A stretch of 64,000 nt of DNA from Algibacter mikhailovii (GTDB lineage: Bacteria > Bacteroidota > Bacteroidia > Flavobacteriales > Flavobacteriaceae), in the NCBI RefSeq assembly GCF_014651495.1, contig NZ_BMWZ01000001.1, positions 374,575 to 438,574 on the forward strand. The letters run 5' to 3'. Positions 54,507 to 63,710 of this stretch are shown here, piece after piece (position 1 is the first letter of the stretch; each line of letters starts with the position of its first letter). Under the pieces are notes generated by a model that saw nothing but the letters and a program-made list of their open reading frames with translations, was not told where the DNA came from and ran no database searches. Made by a program: the position numbers and the translations under genes.

Positions 54507-55192
54507 TTTATTACTGGTGCTTGATTGCTCATGATACGTCCGCCTTTTAGACGCAATATTTGTTGGGTACGATTAGCCAGTTCCAAATCATGAGTAACAA
54601 TGACCAATGTGGTATTGGAAGCCTTATTTAAATTAAATAATAATTCAATGACCTTTTCTCCAGTTTCATCATCTAAATTACCAGTGGGTTCATCGGCAAA
54701 CAAAATTGAAGGCGTATTAGAAAAAGCCCTTGCCAATGCCACACGCTGTTGTTCACCTCCTGAAAGTTGTGACGGGTAATGGTGAAAACGATCTGCCAGC
54801 CCCACTTGTGCTAACAGTTCCATCCCTTTTTGAGCAGCTTGTTTAGAGCCTTGTAACTCTAAAGGAACACTAACGTTTTCTAAAGCCGTTAGGGTTGGAA
54901 GTAACTGAAAATTTTGAAAAATAAAGCCCACTTCCCTATTCCTTAATTGTGCTCGCTCGTCCTCATTTAAGGTGTTCAAATTAAAGCCACACAATTCTAC
55001 ATCACCTTTATTTGGTGTATCTAAGCCAGCACATATTCCTAATAAGGTGGTTTTCCCACTACCAGATGGTCCCACAATCGCAAAGGTTTTCCCCTTTTCA
55101 ACATCGAATGAAATATCGTGCAAAACGGTTAACTGTTTCGATCCACTGGTATAAGTCTTTTCGAGACCATTTATCTTTAATATATTTGACAT
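54503..55192 (-). CDS. ybbA: ABC transporter ATP-binding protein, YbbA-like
   Basis: 229 residues of the LolD/MacB class. Walker A GPSGSGKTT (39-47), the Q loop FIFQNFQLLP, signature LSGGEQQR, Walker B ILFADEPTGNLD and the H loop IVTHD are all present. It pairs with the overlapping YbbP-like permease and is 28 bp from a divergent TesA-like gene. The pair is thought to move lipids or a hydrophobic product across the inner membrane. Confidence 0.93.
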   Translation of the reverse strand: MSNILKINGLEKTYTSGSKQLTVLHDISFDVEKGKTFAIVGPSGSGKTTLLGICAGLDTPNKGDVELCGFNLNTLNEDERAQLRNREVGFIFQNFQLLPTLTALENVSVPLELQGSKQAAQKGMELLAQVGLADRFHHYPSQLSGGEQQRVALARAFSNTPSILFADEPTGNLDDETGEKVIELLFNLNKASNTTLVIVTHDLELANRTQQILRLKGGRIMSNQAPVIK

Positions 55193-55220
55193 AGAAAACT
55201 ATAAATTTATTTCAAGGCTT

Positions 55221-55970
55221 ATGAATGACAGTCAAAATAATAAATTGCTTTTAATTAATACCACTTCTTGCTTACAGAAAACCTTAAAGTTTTGTTATTT
55301 TCTAATGCTATGTACTTTTTTGGTATCCTGTAAGGACCAATCGAACAACCAAAGGAACCAGGATGAGAACGATGTTCCTGCTACAACAGCTGAAAACTCA
55401 AATACTAATGCGACTAAAACTATTTTATGTTTTGGGGATAGCATTACCGCTGGATATGGATTAGACAGTACTGATGATGCTTACCCAGCGGTATTACAAT
55501 CAAAAATTGATGCATTGGGTTTGGGTTACACCATGGTCAATTCAGGTGTTAGTGGAGAAACCTCAGCAGGTGGAAGAAGTAGAATAGAGTGGATATTAAA
55601 TCAGGATATTGCCATTTTTATTTTAGAACTTGGCGCCAATGACGGATTACGCGGCCTACCCTTTTCACAAACACAAACTAACTTACAAGACATTATTGAT
55701 GCTGTTAAGCAAAAAGATCCCAATACTATCATTATTTTGGCTGGAATGGAATTACCACCTAATATGGGGCCTGATTATACTACGGAATTCCGGACGATGT
55801 ATGCTTCATTAGCCAAACAAAATAATTTACCCTTTATTCCTTTTTTATTGAAGGATGTTGGTGGTATTCCAGAATTAAATCAAAACGATGGTATCCACCC
55901 TACTGTTGAAGGGCATAAAATTGTGGCTAATACGGTATGGGAGGTACTAAAACCATTGTTAGGCTCTTAG
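55221..55970 (+). CDS. tesA: TesA-like SGNH arylesterase, lipoprotein
   Basis: 249 residues. A lipobox FLVSC ends the signal region (Cys about 37). The SGNH blocks are complete: GDSITAGYG (Ser), NSGVSGET (Gly), LGANDGLRG (Asn) and NDGIHPT (Asp and His). TesA enzymes hydrolyse acyl-thioesters and esters in the periplasm. It is divergent from the YbbA-YbbP pair, the same layout as the E. coli locus. An internal start nearer the membrane segment is possible. Confidence 0.9.
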   Translation: MNDSQNNKLLLINTTSCLQKTLKFCYFLMLCTFLVSCKDQSNNQRNQDENDVPATTAENSNTNATKTILCFGDSITAGYGLDSTDDAYPAVLQSKIDALGLGYTMVNSGVSGETSAGGRSRIEWILNQDIAIFILELGANDGLRGLPFSQTQTNLQDIIDAVKQKDPNTIIILAGMELPPNMGPDYTTEFRTMYASLAKQNNLPFIPFLLKDVGGIPELNQNDGIHPTVEGHKIVANTVWEVLKPLLGS

Positions 55971-56079
55971 TACTTTACTCAAAAGCAAAAAAAAATGGTA
56001 ATACAATCTGCATTATTGCGTTAGAAGTCTTTCTTAGAAAAAAATGTAGTTTTAAATTGATTCCAAAGATTTTTACCTA

Positions 56080-56856
56080 CTACTGGTATAGGGACAACTC
56101 CAATTCACTATACTCTAATGCATTGGATATTTCAGGAACATTTCCTTTATAGGCTTTTCCTCTAAGTTTAGCGACAGTATAGGCGCAAAGTTCTTCAGAT
56201 GGATATGTCTGAATAAGTTCTTTTATTTGTCTTTTATCCATTTCATTATCCCATTGGACTAACCATTTATCCTCCTGGTCTTCAGCAAGGATTAGAGGCA
56301 TTCTAGGCCCTTTAATTTTTGGATTATTATGTATTTTAGCCATTATAGAATTTCCAACTGTTGTAACTATAGTGCATGTAATCATTCTTCCTCCATGTTC
56401 AGGGTTCACCCATTCACTCCAAAGTCCAGCCAATGCCATAGGTTCATAATCTTTGCGCTGAATAAAAAAAGGATAGGTTTTATTATTAAAATGATGGTGC
56501 TCATAAAAGCCATCAATATAGATTATACACCTATTATGCTTGGCGGATTGGCTAAATGCGGGTTTATCAAATATGGTTTCTCCTCGAGCATTTAGGGTAT
56601 TATTCCATAGTTTTTTCATCTGATCTTCTTGCTTTACCCAATGAGGAATAAGTCCCCAAGTGGCTACAGTAGGAAATTCGGGAGTATGATCTGTATAAAT
56701 TAAAAGTTCTGGATGATTAAACCCAGAGACGTGATGTAATGGCAGATCTGTTAACGGAATTAGTAGTTCCTCTATTTCTTCAATCGCAGCTAAATCACCT
56801 TTTTGCCGAGCACGTTTAAGCTGGGCTTCCGTGCTCGCTTTAATATCGTAACACAT
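56080..56856 (-). CDS. SOS response-associated peptidase / abasic-site DNA cross-linker (YedK/HMCES)
   Basis: 258 residues from the start at 56856. The start is chosen because the protein then begins MCYDIKAS: the conserved Cys2, made N-terminal by Met removal, forms the covalent link to abasic sites. The longer in-frame reading, which also starts MCY, would bury it. Further conserved residues are in NTLNARGET, GFYEHHHF and NPKIKGPRMP. HMCES/YedK proteins shield abasic sites in single-stranded DNA. It lies on the minus strand, separate from TesA by 109 bp. Confidence 0.88.
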   Translation of the reverse strand: MCYDIKASTEAQLKRARQKGDLAAIEEIEELLIPLTDLPLHHVSGFNHPELLIYTDHTPEFPTVATWGLIPHWVKQEDQMKKLWNNTLNARGETIFDKPAFSQSAKHNRCIIYIDGFYEHHHFNNKTYPFFIQRKDYEPMALAGLWSEWVNPEHGGRMITCTIVTTVGNSIMAKIHNNPKIKGPRMPLILAEDQEDKWLVQWDNEMDKRQIKELIQTYPSEELCAYTVAKLRGKAYKGNVPEISNALEYSELELSLYQ

Positions 56857-56977
56857 ATATTCGTTCAATTTTTCATTTAGCCATAGTGGCTTACAAAAAC
56901 ATAACCAAGACACTTCTCTTACCACAAAAAGTAGAATGTTTTTTTTACTTTTTGTGCTAACAGACTTTTGATCAATC

Positions 56978-58018
56978 TTATAACACATATTGATTCATGG
57001 CCTCATCTATTTTTTTCTTAAATGCCATTGTATTATCCACATAAAAGGCTAAATTCTTGTAACTTCGTTTTACACCATAAAGTCCAATTAGGGTATATTC
57101 TTTTTTTAAATAGATTATATAATTATGGCTTTCTAATTCTCCTAAAAAGGATAGTTTCCGGGATTCTTTATTCCAATCTAAATCTTTTGACGACACTTCA
57201 ATGCGATCAATATGATTTAAGTCAATGGTAGTTTCATTCATAATACCATAACGTAAAAACAACTTATCCTTTTTAATTGATATCGGCCTTTTGTACATGG
57301 ATCTCAAAAACCCGAAAAGTTGAATACCCGAATAAATACTCAAGCCTGTCAAAATCCAAGCTGCTAACGCACTCCATTTTAAGAGTAGAATATGCAGTAC
57401 AACAGTCTCTATAGCCACAATAAGGATTATAGCAACCAATAAGGTTATTGTCCCACTATTTTTATGATATGTAAATTCATTTTCCTCCAATTTTCTTTTT
57501 TTCCAATCAATAAAACCATAATAAAAAACGGCTATTTCCATAACTACCGGTGCAACCATCTTTTGTGGAAGTATTTCATAACACGTTATTTTCATGGTTT
57601 CAAAAAAATCAACAGATTCTATAGAGTAGCGTTTAAAATGTTTTATGGCTTTATGTACTTTATAAATGACAAATGAAATTATTGAAAGCTCAATTACAGG
57701 AAATATCCAAGTCTTAAAAAGGTTGAGGTAATATTGATTCTGAACAGGTAGTATAATAGAGCCTACTACCATTCCAAGAATAATCACAGGAACAATAGTT
57801 GTTTTAGGAATACTTGTTTTTCTGATGAGTAAAAAATATACAAGTGGCATGGTTAAAAGCAAGTCGAATGTTATTCCAACAGAAAGCTTACTTGTTTGCT
57901 CGGAAAAAAAGGATGTATTAACAAGACATACCATCATCCCAAGAATTAATAAGGGCATTCCAATGATGACCCCCTTTTTTGAAAGACTTAAAGTTCTATC
58001 CATACATATATTCTTCAA
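56978..58018 (-). CDS. Multi-pass membrane protein, function unknown
   Basis: 346 residues, with at least five hydrophobic segments (about 15-35, 50-65, 75-95, 105-122, 195-240). The C-terminal 90 residues look like a strand-rich soluble domain (KDKLFLRYGIMNETTIDL, IIYLKKEYTLIGLYG), similar in outline to bacterial PH-like domains. No family name recognised. The terminator at 58224-58267 separates it from the repeat lipoprotein upstream. Confidence 0.72.
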   Translation of the reverse strand: MKNICMDRTLSLSKKGVIIGMPLLILGMMVCLVNTSFFSEQTSKLSVGITFDLLLTMPLVYFLLIRKTSIPKTTIVPVIILGMVVGSIILPVQNQYYLNLFKTWIFPVIELSIISFVIYKVHKAIKHFKRYSIESVDFFETMKITCYEILPQKMVAPVVMEIAVFYYGFIDWKKRKLEENEFTYHKNSGTITLLVAIILIVAIETVVLHILLLKWSALAAWILTGLSIYSGIQLFGFLRSMYKRPISIKKDKLFLRYGIMNETTIDLNHIDRIEVSSKDLDWNKESRKLSFLGELESHNYIIYLKKEYTLIGLYGVKRSYKNLAFYVDNTMAFKKKIDEAMNQYVL

Positions 58019-58347
58019 ATGTTCTGAAAACAGTATAAATATATTAAAAACTAATCATATAATTCTTTAAAAATTTACTGGTAAGCTGTGTTGCTTTTTA
58101 ACCAAATTAAACGGCTCATTTTTACCGTTATGAACCATTTTATTTTTAAAAATAGGTCTATACTATCATAGCAAATTCATGTGCTTTAATCGTTCTATTA
58201 GAAAATTAGGATTATTTTAAAATAAAAAAACCAACAATAAATTCTAAACGATTTATTGTTGGTTTTTAAAGTATGACTTCTAATAAATAGAATATTAAAC
58301 CTTCATTAATGTCTAAATTCTTTTAAAAGCAACTATAGCAGGTACTG
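58019..58347. other. 329-bp intergenic region with terminator
   Basis: Contains the terminator of the repeat-lipoprotein gene (58224-58267) and the promoter region of the membrane-protein gene. No ORF or other repeat of note. Confidence 0.4.
58224..58267 (-). terminator. Rho-independent terminator of the repeat-lipoprotein gene
   Basis: AAAAACCAACAATAAAT pairs with ATTTATTGTTGGTTTTT around an 8-base loop. On the minus strand it is followed by T-rich sequence and lies 80 bp after the stop codon at 58348. Confidence 0.85.
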
Positions 58348-59508
58348 CTATTCATTTATGGCTTTTAAATGCGCATAAACCGGATTTCCTTGTATTTTCA
58401 ACTCTACTTCTCTTTTGAAAATTTTAACACCTTTAACGGCATTAAGTTTTCCGTCTGGGGCGAATGCTTTTACTGCAAATAATTCACCATTATCATTCAC
58501 TGCTTTGACATGAATAATATTCCCAGAGCGACTTATGCCTTTAACATCAAGTTTCTCTTTGTTATCCGTAATCGCTTTAATATCATATAATGTTCCATCG
58601 GTACCAATAGCTTTTATTGGTGCATATTCGTAGGTACTTTGCATTATTTTAACTGGCAGCTCTCCGCCTTCTACAAGCACTTTAATATTCAAAAAGCTAT
58701 GTTGCTTAGAATCTTGAGTAGCTTTAACATCAAAGGTATTACCCTCTGGATCAAAGGCTTTTATATCTAAATTATTCCCATCTGGTGTTACTGCCTTAAT
58801 GTTCCAAATAATTCTTTCAAAATCACTCTTCTCCTTCTCGCCTTTCTTTACTTTTTTCTTTTTCTTTTTAACAGGTATTTCAAGGTCATCTTCGTTGGCA
58901 GCAGGATGCATGGCTTTAACATGCGCATGAATATTCAAGCCTTTCAAAGACATTTCTCGATCCTGAAAGTTAATCTTTATACCTTTAATATCATTTAACT
59001 CTCCTGTAGGTGAGATTGCTTTAACGCCATAAAATTCACCCTCTTTAGTAATGGCTTTTATCATGACAACATATCCAAATCTGGCCACCCCTTTAACATC
59101 CAGTTTTTCGCCTTCAGGAGTTATGGCTTTAAGTTCATAAGTGTCACCAGTATTAGTTATTGCTGTAACTGGCGAAAATTGTGTTTTACTCACCAACAAC
59201 TTAACAGGAAATTTGTTACCATTTTCTATAGCATTTACATCAAGGAAACTTGTTTGATCAGCGTTCTGAACTGCTTTAATATCTATAGATTCACCCTTCT
59301 CATTAAAGCCCTTTACCTCTAAACTTTTCCCATCGGGTGCAATAGCCTTTACATTCCATAAAATATCATTAACTTTTTTAACTTCTTCTGTATCTGTTTT
59401 TGTGGTTTTATCTTTTGAAGCACTGTTGTTACAAGCCGTAAATAAAAATCCAAGAATAAACAGATAAACACAAACACTTCTAATGTGTAATAGATTTAAT
59501 TTTTTCAT
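58348..59508 (-). CDS. Lipoprotein with a duplicated VKA-repeat domain, function unknown
   Basis: 386 residues, lipobox LFTAC (Cys26). Two homologous halves (about 45-205 and 232-386) are joined by a highly basic linker (VKKKKKKVKKGEKEKS). Each half is built from short repeats of about 20-22 residues such as WNVKAIAPDGKSLEVKGF, YELKAITPEGEKLDVKG and WNIKAVTPDGNNLDIKAF, giving a regular (I/V)KA-(I/V)-x-PDG beta hairpin pattern, perhaps a solenoid or propeller. It is a single-gene transcript with its own terminator. Confidence 0.75.
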   Translation of the reverse strand: MKKLNLLHIRSVCVYLFILGFLFTACNNSASKDKTTKTDTEEVKKVNDILWNVKAIAPDGKSLEVKGFNEKGESIDIKAVQNADQTSFLDVNAIENGNKFPVKLLVSKTQFSPVTAITNTGDTYELKAITPEGEKLDVKGVARFGYVVMIKAITKEGEFYGVKAISPTGELNDIKGIKINFQDREMSLKGLNIHAHVKAMHPAANEDDLEIPVKKKKKKVKKGEKEKSDFERIIWNIKAVTPDGNNLDIKAFDPEGNTFDVKATQDSKQHSFLNIKVLVEGGELPVKIMQSTYEYAPIKAIGTDGTLYDIKAITDNKEKLDVKGISRSGNIIHVKAVNDNGELFAVKAFAPDGKLNAVKGVKIFKREVELKIQGNPVYAHLKAINE

Positions 59509-59756
59509 AATTCATTTAACTTTATAATTCCTTAAAATTATAAAAAGACGAACCTTTTTTTTATGATTTTAATCATGAAAAAGTATAAGACTATTAATTT
59601 ATTTAAAAGTGTCTAGCCTAAAGAGAAAATGATATCCTTCTGCATCCTAATAAAAGCAATTAAGGCTTAAAATACAGATTTCAATTAAACGCCAAGTGCT
59701 TTTAGTTTGATGAATAAACACGCACCTCTTACGCTCTTATAATTCATTAAAAATAA

Positions 59757-61772
59757 TTACCAAATTTTTATGCGTTCTTCAATTGCTTTAAAATTAGCAT
59801 CTGTATCTTTTACATCAAACGTTTCATAAAACGGTGTAAAGTTCATTAATGGACCATTTACTCTCCAAATTGGTGGTGAATGCGGATCATTTGCTACATA
59901 ATTTCTTAAGAAGGCTTCACGCATTTTTACGCGCCAAATATTAGCAATCGATAAAAAGAATCGTTCCTTTGGTGTGTACCCTCCTATTTTGGTGGTGTCT
60001 TGTCCTTGTTCGGTTAACAGAAAGGCATCGTAGGCAATAGCAATCCCTCCATTATCAGCTGTGTTTTCCCCTACGGTTAAAGCTCCATTTAAATGTACAC
60101 TATCCAACACTGTAAAGGCATTGTATTGTTCAATAATCTGATTTGTTTTAGCTTTAAATTTAGTATAATCAACATCAGTCCACCAATTGGAAACATTTCC
60201 ATCTTTATCATATTGAGCACCTCGATCATCAAATGCATGAATAAATTCATGGCCAATAACCATACCTATTCCTCCATAATTTAGTGCATCGTCAGCATAT
60301 AAATCAAAATAAGGCTTCTGTAAAATTCCTGCTGGGAATACAATTTCATTTAAAGAGGCATTATAATAGGCCGTTACTGTTGAAGGTGTTGTATGCCATT
60401 CATCTCTATTTGGTGGCTGATTTAACTGCTGTAATTCATATTGATAAGCGGTACTTCTTAAATTCACCACATTTTCAAAAAACTGCGTCCTATTTATTTC
60501 AACATCATACATTCTCCAAACATCAGGGTAACCAATTTTTTTATTAATAGCGAATAATTTATCTTTTGCTTTTATTTTAGTGCTATCGCTCATCCAGTCT
60601 AGATTATCAATACGTTTTTCTAGGACTTTCTGAAAATTATTTACCAAATCTAACGCGCGCTTTTTAGCATCTTCATTAAAATAGCGTTTAACATATAGCT
60701 GCCCTAATGCAAAACCAAGCAAATTATCTACAAAACGCACCATTTGCTTATCACGAGACTGTTGCTCCGTTTGCCCAGATAATACTTTTGAATATGAAAA
60801 AGAAACATCTTGAAAAGGTTTGGATAATATTTGATCATGAGAACTTATTGAATTAGCCTTTAGATATAGTTTCCAATCACTAATAGATACTGTTTTCAGC
60901 ATATTATCAAGAGCATCATAATATAATGGTTGTGCAACATCAATAGAATCTACCCTTGCTCCCAAAATATGAAGTATTGAATTCCAATCGATATTTTCAT
61001 GTTTATCATTCAAATCACTTACAGCGACCTTATTATAGTTGGCTTGAATATCCCTTAGTTCAACCCTTGTTTTATGTGATTCTGCTATTTGCTTTTCTAT
61101 CTGGTAAACAATTTCGGCTTTAGATTTTGCCTCAGTTTCACCGGTAAGTTCAAAAAGAGTGGTCACATATCTTTTATAAGCTTCCTGTATTTCAATAACC
61201 GATGAATCTTCATTAAAATAATAATCACGATCCGGTAACCCAATACCTGCTTGACCAAAATGAAGAATATTTAGTTTGCTATTCTTTTTATCCGCTGAAA
61301 TAGAAGGCAATAACAATGAATAATCTCCCGATTTAATCTGATTGGCAACAAATGTCATAATCGATGACGTATTGTTTATACTAGAAATCTTCTCTAAAAT
61401 TGGAGTTATCGGTTTTACACCCCGCGAATTTATGGCAACTGTATCCATTCCAGACGCATAAAAATCTCCCACTTTTTGTTCTATAGTGCCTTTAGGGTGC
61501 TCCTGTATTGAAACCGCTTCCAGTATATTTTTTAATAATGCTTGTTGTGGGATATTAAGAAACCGATATGCACCAACACCTACTTGATCATCAGCTATGA
61601 CTGCATTCTCCATCCAATTTTTATTAACATGATTAAAGAAATCATCACCGGGTTTAATTGATTGATCAATATCATCAAATACTACCGCATTAAGAGCGGG
61701 GGTGACTTTATTCTCTTGTTTGCATGATAAACATACCAATAGCACTAATGAGATATAACGCAATACATTCAT
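59757..61772 (-). CDS. pepO: M13-family metalloendopeptidase (neprilysin/PepO-like), lipoprotein
   Basis: 671 residues, lipobox CLSC near residue 17. The zinc motif GHEFIHAFDDRG (HExxH), the third ligand region GENTADNGG (ExxxD), NAYYN-type segment TVTAYYNASLNEIVFPAG and the C-terminal VNGPLMNFTPFYETF are typical of M13 peptidases. The length is normal for the family. It degrades peptides up to about 40 residues in the envelope. It is a single gene between intergenic regions. Confidence 0.93.
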   Translation of the reverse strand: MNVLRYISLVLLVCLSCKQENKVTPALNAVVFDDIDQSIKPGDDFFNHVNKNWMENAVIADDQVGVGAYRFLNIPQQALLKNILEAVSIQEHPKGTIEQKVGDFYASGMDTVAINSRGVKPITPILEKISSINNTSSIMTFVANQIKSGDYSLLLPSISADKKNSKLNILHFGQAGIGLPDRDYYFNEDSSVIEIQEAYKRYVTTLFELTGETEAKSKAEIVYQIEKQIAESHKTRVELRDIQANYNKVAVSDLNDKHENIDWNSILHILGARVDSIDVAQPLYYDALDNMLKTVSISDWKLYLKANSISSHDQILSKPFQDVSFSYSKVLSGQTEQQSRDKQMVRFVDNLLGFALGQLYVKRYFNEDAKKRALDLVNNFQKVLEKRIDNLDWMSDSTKIKAKDKLFAINKKIGYPDVWRMYDVEINRTQFFENVVNLRSTAYQYELQQLNQPPNRDEWHTTPSTVTAYYNASLNEIVFPAGILQKPYFDLYADDALNYGGIGMVIGHEFIHAFDDRGAQYDKDGNVSNWWTDVDYTKFKAKTNQIIEQYNAFTVLDSVHLNGALTVGENTADNGGIAIAYDAFLLTEQGQDTTKIGGYTPKERFFLSIANIWRVKMREAFLRNYVANDPHSPPIWRVNGPLMNFTPFYETFDVKDTDANFKAIEERIKIW

Positions 61773-61928
61773 AATATAGCCAATTTTAGTTTACTCAAAT
61801 ATACATCAAGATCAGGAACTGAAATCGGTGGCCATCTAAAAATTTAAGAAATGTGAACTAGCGCTTTAATTAATCTTTTTGATGGCCTAATTATTATCTT
61901 ATAAAAATATCAGGTTTACAAAAACGTT

Positions 61929-62741
61929 TTAAGCATTTACAACGTCATCATAGATATTATTTGTGATCGTTATGAGCGCTTCAATTTTGTCCTTATTATA
62001 TGCATCTGGATGTGCCTTAGCAAAAACACCTCTATCATTATCAAAATACTTACCTGAATCTGACGCATGTTCTTTTTGGATGGCAAGGTCATATAAAATA
62101 TTCACCCCTTTTTCAGCAGGAGACCAATGTTGTCCATAGGCTTCATTAGCCATTTTAGTATTTAATAGGGACCCCGGATTAACAGCAATAACAGTAATAC
62201 TGGGTTCTTGTTTTGCTAAATAAAAGCTCCACATGGTTATAGCTAACTTACTTTGAGCGTAGCTTGTACTGGCATCATGAATACTGTTACCTGCCAGTGT
62301 TGCATCTGAAACGCTAGTCTGTGCGGCTGAGCTCAAATTTATTATACGTGTATTATATCCTTTCAGTAATACCGGTATTAGGGCTTTTGTTAATATAAAG
62401 GGGGCTAAATAATTAACAACAAACCTGATATCAAAACCATGGTACCCAAGATTTTCTGTGGATTTAAAAACTCCAGCATTGTTAATTAATATATCTAATT
62501 TAGAACATTTTTCTTTGACTTCATTAGCCATTTTTAATACGGTCTCTAAATTTGAAAAATCGGCAACCAGACCTATTATATTACTGTTTTTTGATTTGTT
62601 CTTAATTTCTGTAACCACGGCATTTACTTTGGATGCATTTCTTCCATGTATAAAAATAGTGTGTCCGTCTTGAGCCAGTTTTAATGCTGTTAACTTCCCA
62701 ATGCCATCGGTACTTCCGGTAATTAATATTGTTTTATTCAT
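61929..62741 (-). CDS. Short-chain dehydrogenase/reductase
   Basis: 270 residues. The cofactor loop TGSTDGIGK (residues 8-16), the NNAGV motif, the catalytic Ser in INLSSAAQ and the YAQSK (YxxxK) active site are in the usual places. No other family features point to a substrate. Its 5' end overlaps the 3' end of the luciferase-like gene by 8 bp, so the two are cotranscribed with the zinc-type dehydrogenase upstream: three oxidoreductases in a row. Confidence 0.9.
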   Translation of the reverse strand: MNKTILITGSTDGIGKLTALKLAQDGHTIFIHGRNASKVNAVVTEIKNKSKNSNIIGLVADFSNLETVLKMANEVKEKCSKLDILINNAGVFKSTENLGYHGFDIRFVVNYLAPFILTKALIPVLLKGYNTRIINLSSAAQTSVSDATLAGNSIHDASTSYAQSKLAITMWSFYLAKQEPSITVIAVNPGSLLNTKMANEAYGQHWSPAEKGVNILYDLAIQKEHASDSGKYFDNDRGVFAKAHPDAYNKDKIEALITITNNIYDDVVNA

Positions 62742-63708
62742 GATGCCTTATTTTCTTGTTGGAATGAAATTCTGGTAAAACTTTTTCTGCAATACGCTCT
62801 AAGGTTTCGTCTATATTCAAGGCGTTAAAGCGTAAGTTCAATGCTAAATGATTAACACCAATACTTCTTAGTTTGTCTAAATAATCAACTAAATAGTTGA
62901 CTCCTAATCTATACCCTAATTGAATAGGCTGTGGCCTATAATCATCTTCTTCTTGTAAATCTAAATACATGGGTTGCATAAAAGGTTTATCATACTTTTG
63001 CGTTTTAGCAATTAACTCTCTATACTGTCTTATTGTATTGTTTTGATTATAAAGATCACGTGGGTAATTCATCCAACCATCAGCATGGTTAACGTTCCAT
63101 TCTAAAGTTTGCCTGCTACTACCCGTCATAAGCAATGGAATTTTATGCGATGTTGATTTTGGCAACATATCGATATTACCTTTTAACTGTCCGTAGTTGT
63201 TTTTTGCAATGGTTGGGTAGGCATCATGAAGATTCCTAATATAATGAAAAGAATCTCTAAATAATGCACCTCTTGATTCATAATCAATACCCATAGCTGG
63301 GTATTCATCAAATCTGTCACCTGAGGCAACCCCTAACAATAATCTGCCTTGTGACAATTGATCTATTGTGGCAGCTGATTTTGCCACATGCAAAGGATGG
63401 TGCAGCGGCAGAGCTATACTAGAAACACCCAAAGCTATTACAGAAGTTTGTCCAGCAAGAAAGCCTAAATAAGTAAATGGATCATAGGTTTGACCAGCAT
63501 CACCAAAATTTGGTACATTAAATGGTATATCCCTCAGCCAAATTGATTTAAAACCTAAACGTTCTACTTTTTTAACGCGTTCTAAATGAGTTTCCATAGT
63601 TGGTATAGGACCACTGGTATAACTTTCAATTGGAACCACGACACCAAGACTTAAAGCGTTTTGTTGAAAAACCCTGTTATACGCTTTATTAATCTTTTCG
63701 AATTGCAT
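62734..63708 (-). CDS. LLM-class flavin-dependent oxidoreductase (luciferase-like)
   Basis: 324 residues. The TIM-barrel pattern of the luciferase-like family is clear: LGVVVPIESYT, ERLGFKSIWLRDIPF, IALGVSSIALPLHHPLHVAKSA, LDQLSQGR-type segment TIDQLSQGRLLLGVASGD and DGWMNYPRD. It uses F420 or FMN; the F420-specific residues could not be settled by eye. It is 2 bp after the stop of the dehydrogenase gene and overlaps the SDR gene by 8 bp. Confidence 0.88.
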   Translation of the reverse strand: MQFEKINKAYNRVFQQNALSLGVVVPIESYTSGPIPTMETHLERVKKVERLGFKSIWLRDIPFNVPNFGDAGQTYDPFTYLGFLAGQTSVIALGVSSIALPLHHPLHVAKSAATIDQLSQGRLLLGVASGDRFDEYPAMGIDYESRGALFRDSFHYIRNLHDAYPTIAKNNYGQLKGNIDMLPKSTSHKIPLLMTGSSRQTLEWNVNHADGWMNYPRDLYNQNNTIRQYRELIAKTQKYDKPFMQPMYLDLQEEDDYRPQPIQLGYRLGVNYLVDYLDKLRSIGVNHLALNLRFNALNIDETLERIAEKVLPEFHSNKKIRHHE

Positions 63709-63710
63709 CT

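Noticed and set aside
56857-56988. Longer start of the YedK/HMCES protein
   Set aside because: The catalytic Cys2 must follow the first Met; MCYDIKAS at 56856 satisfies this and matches the family.
61660-61685. TTGATTGATC-like stretch in the M13 peptidase gene as a third TCAA tract
   Set aside because: Only two units and inside a coding region; not comparable with the long leader tracts.
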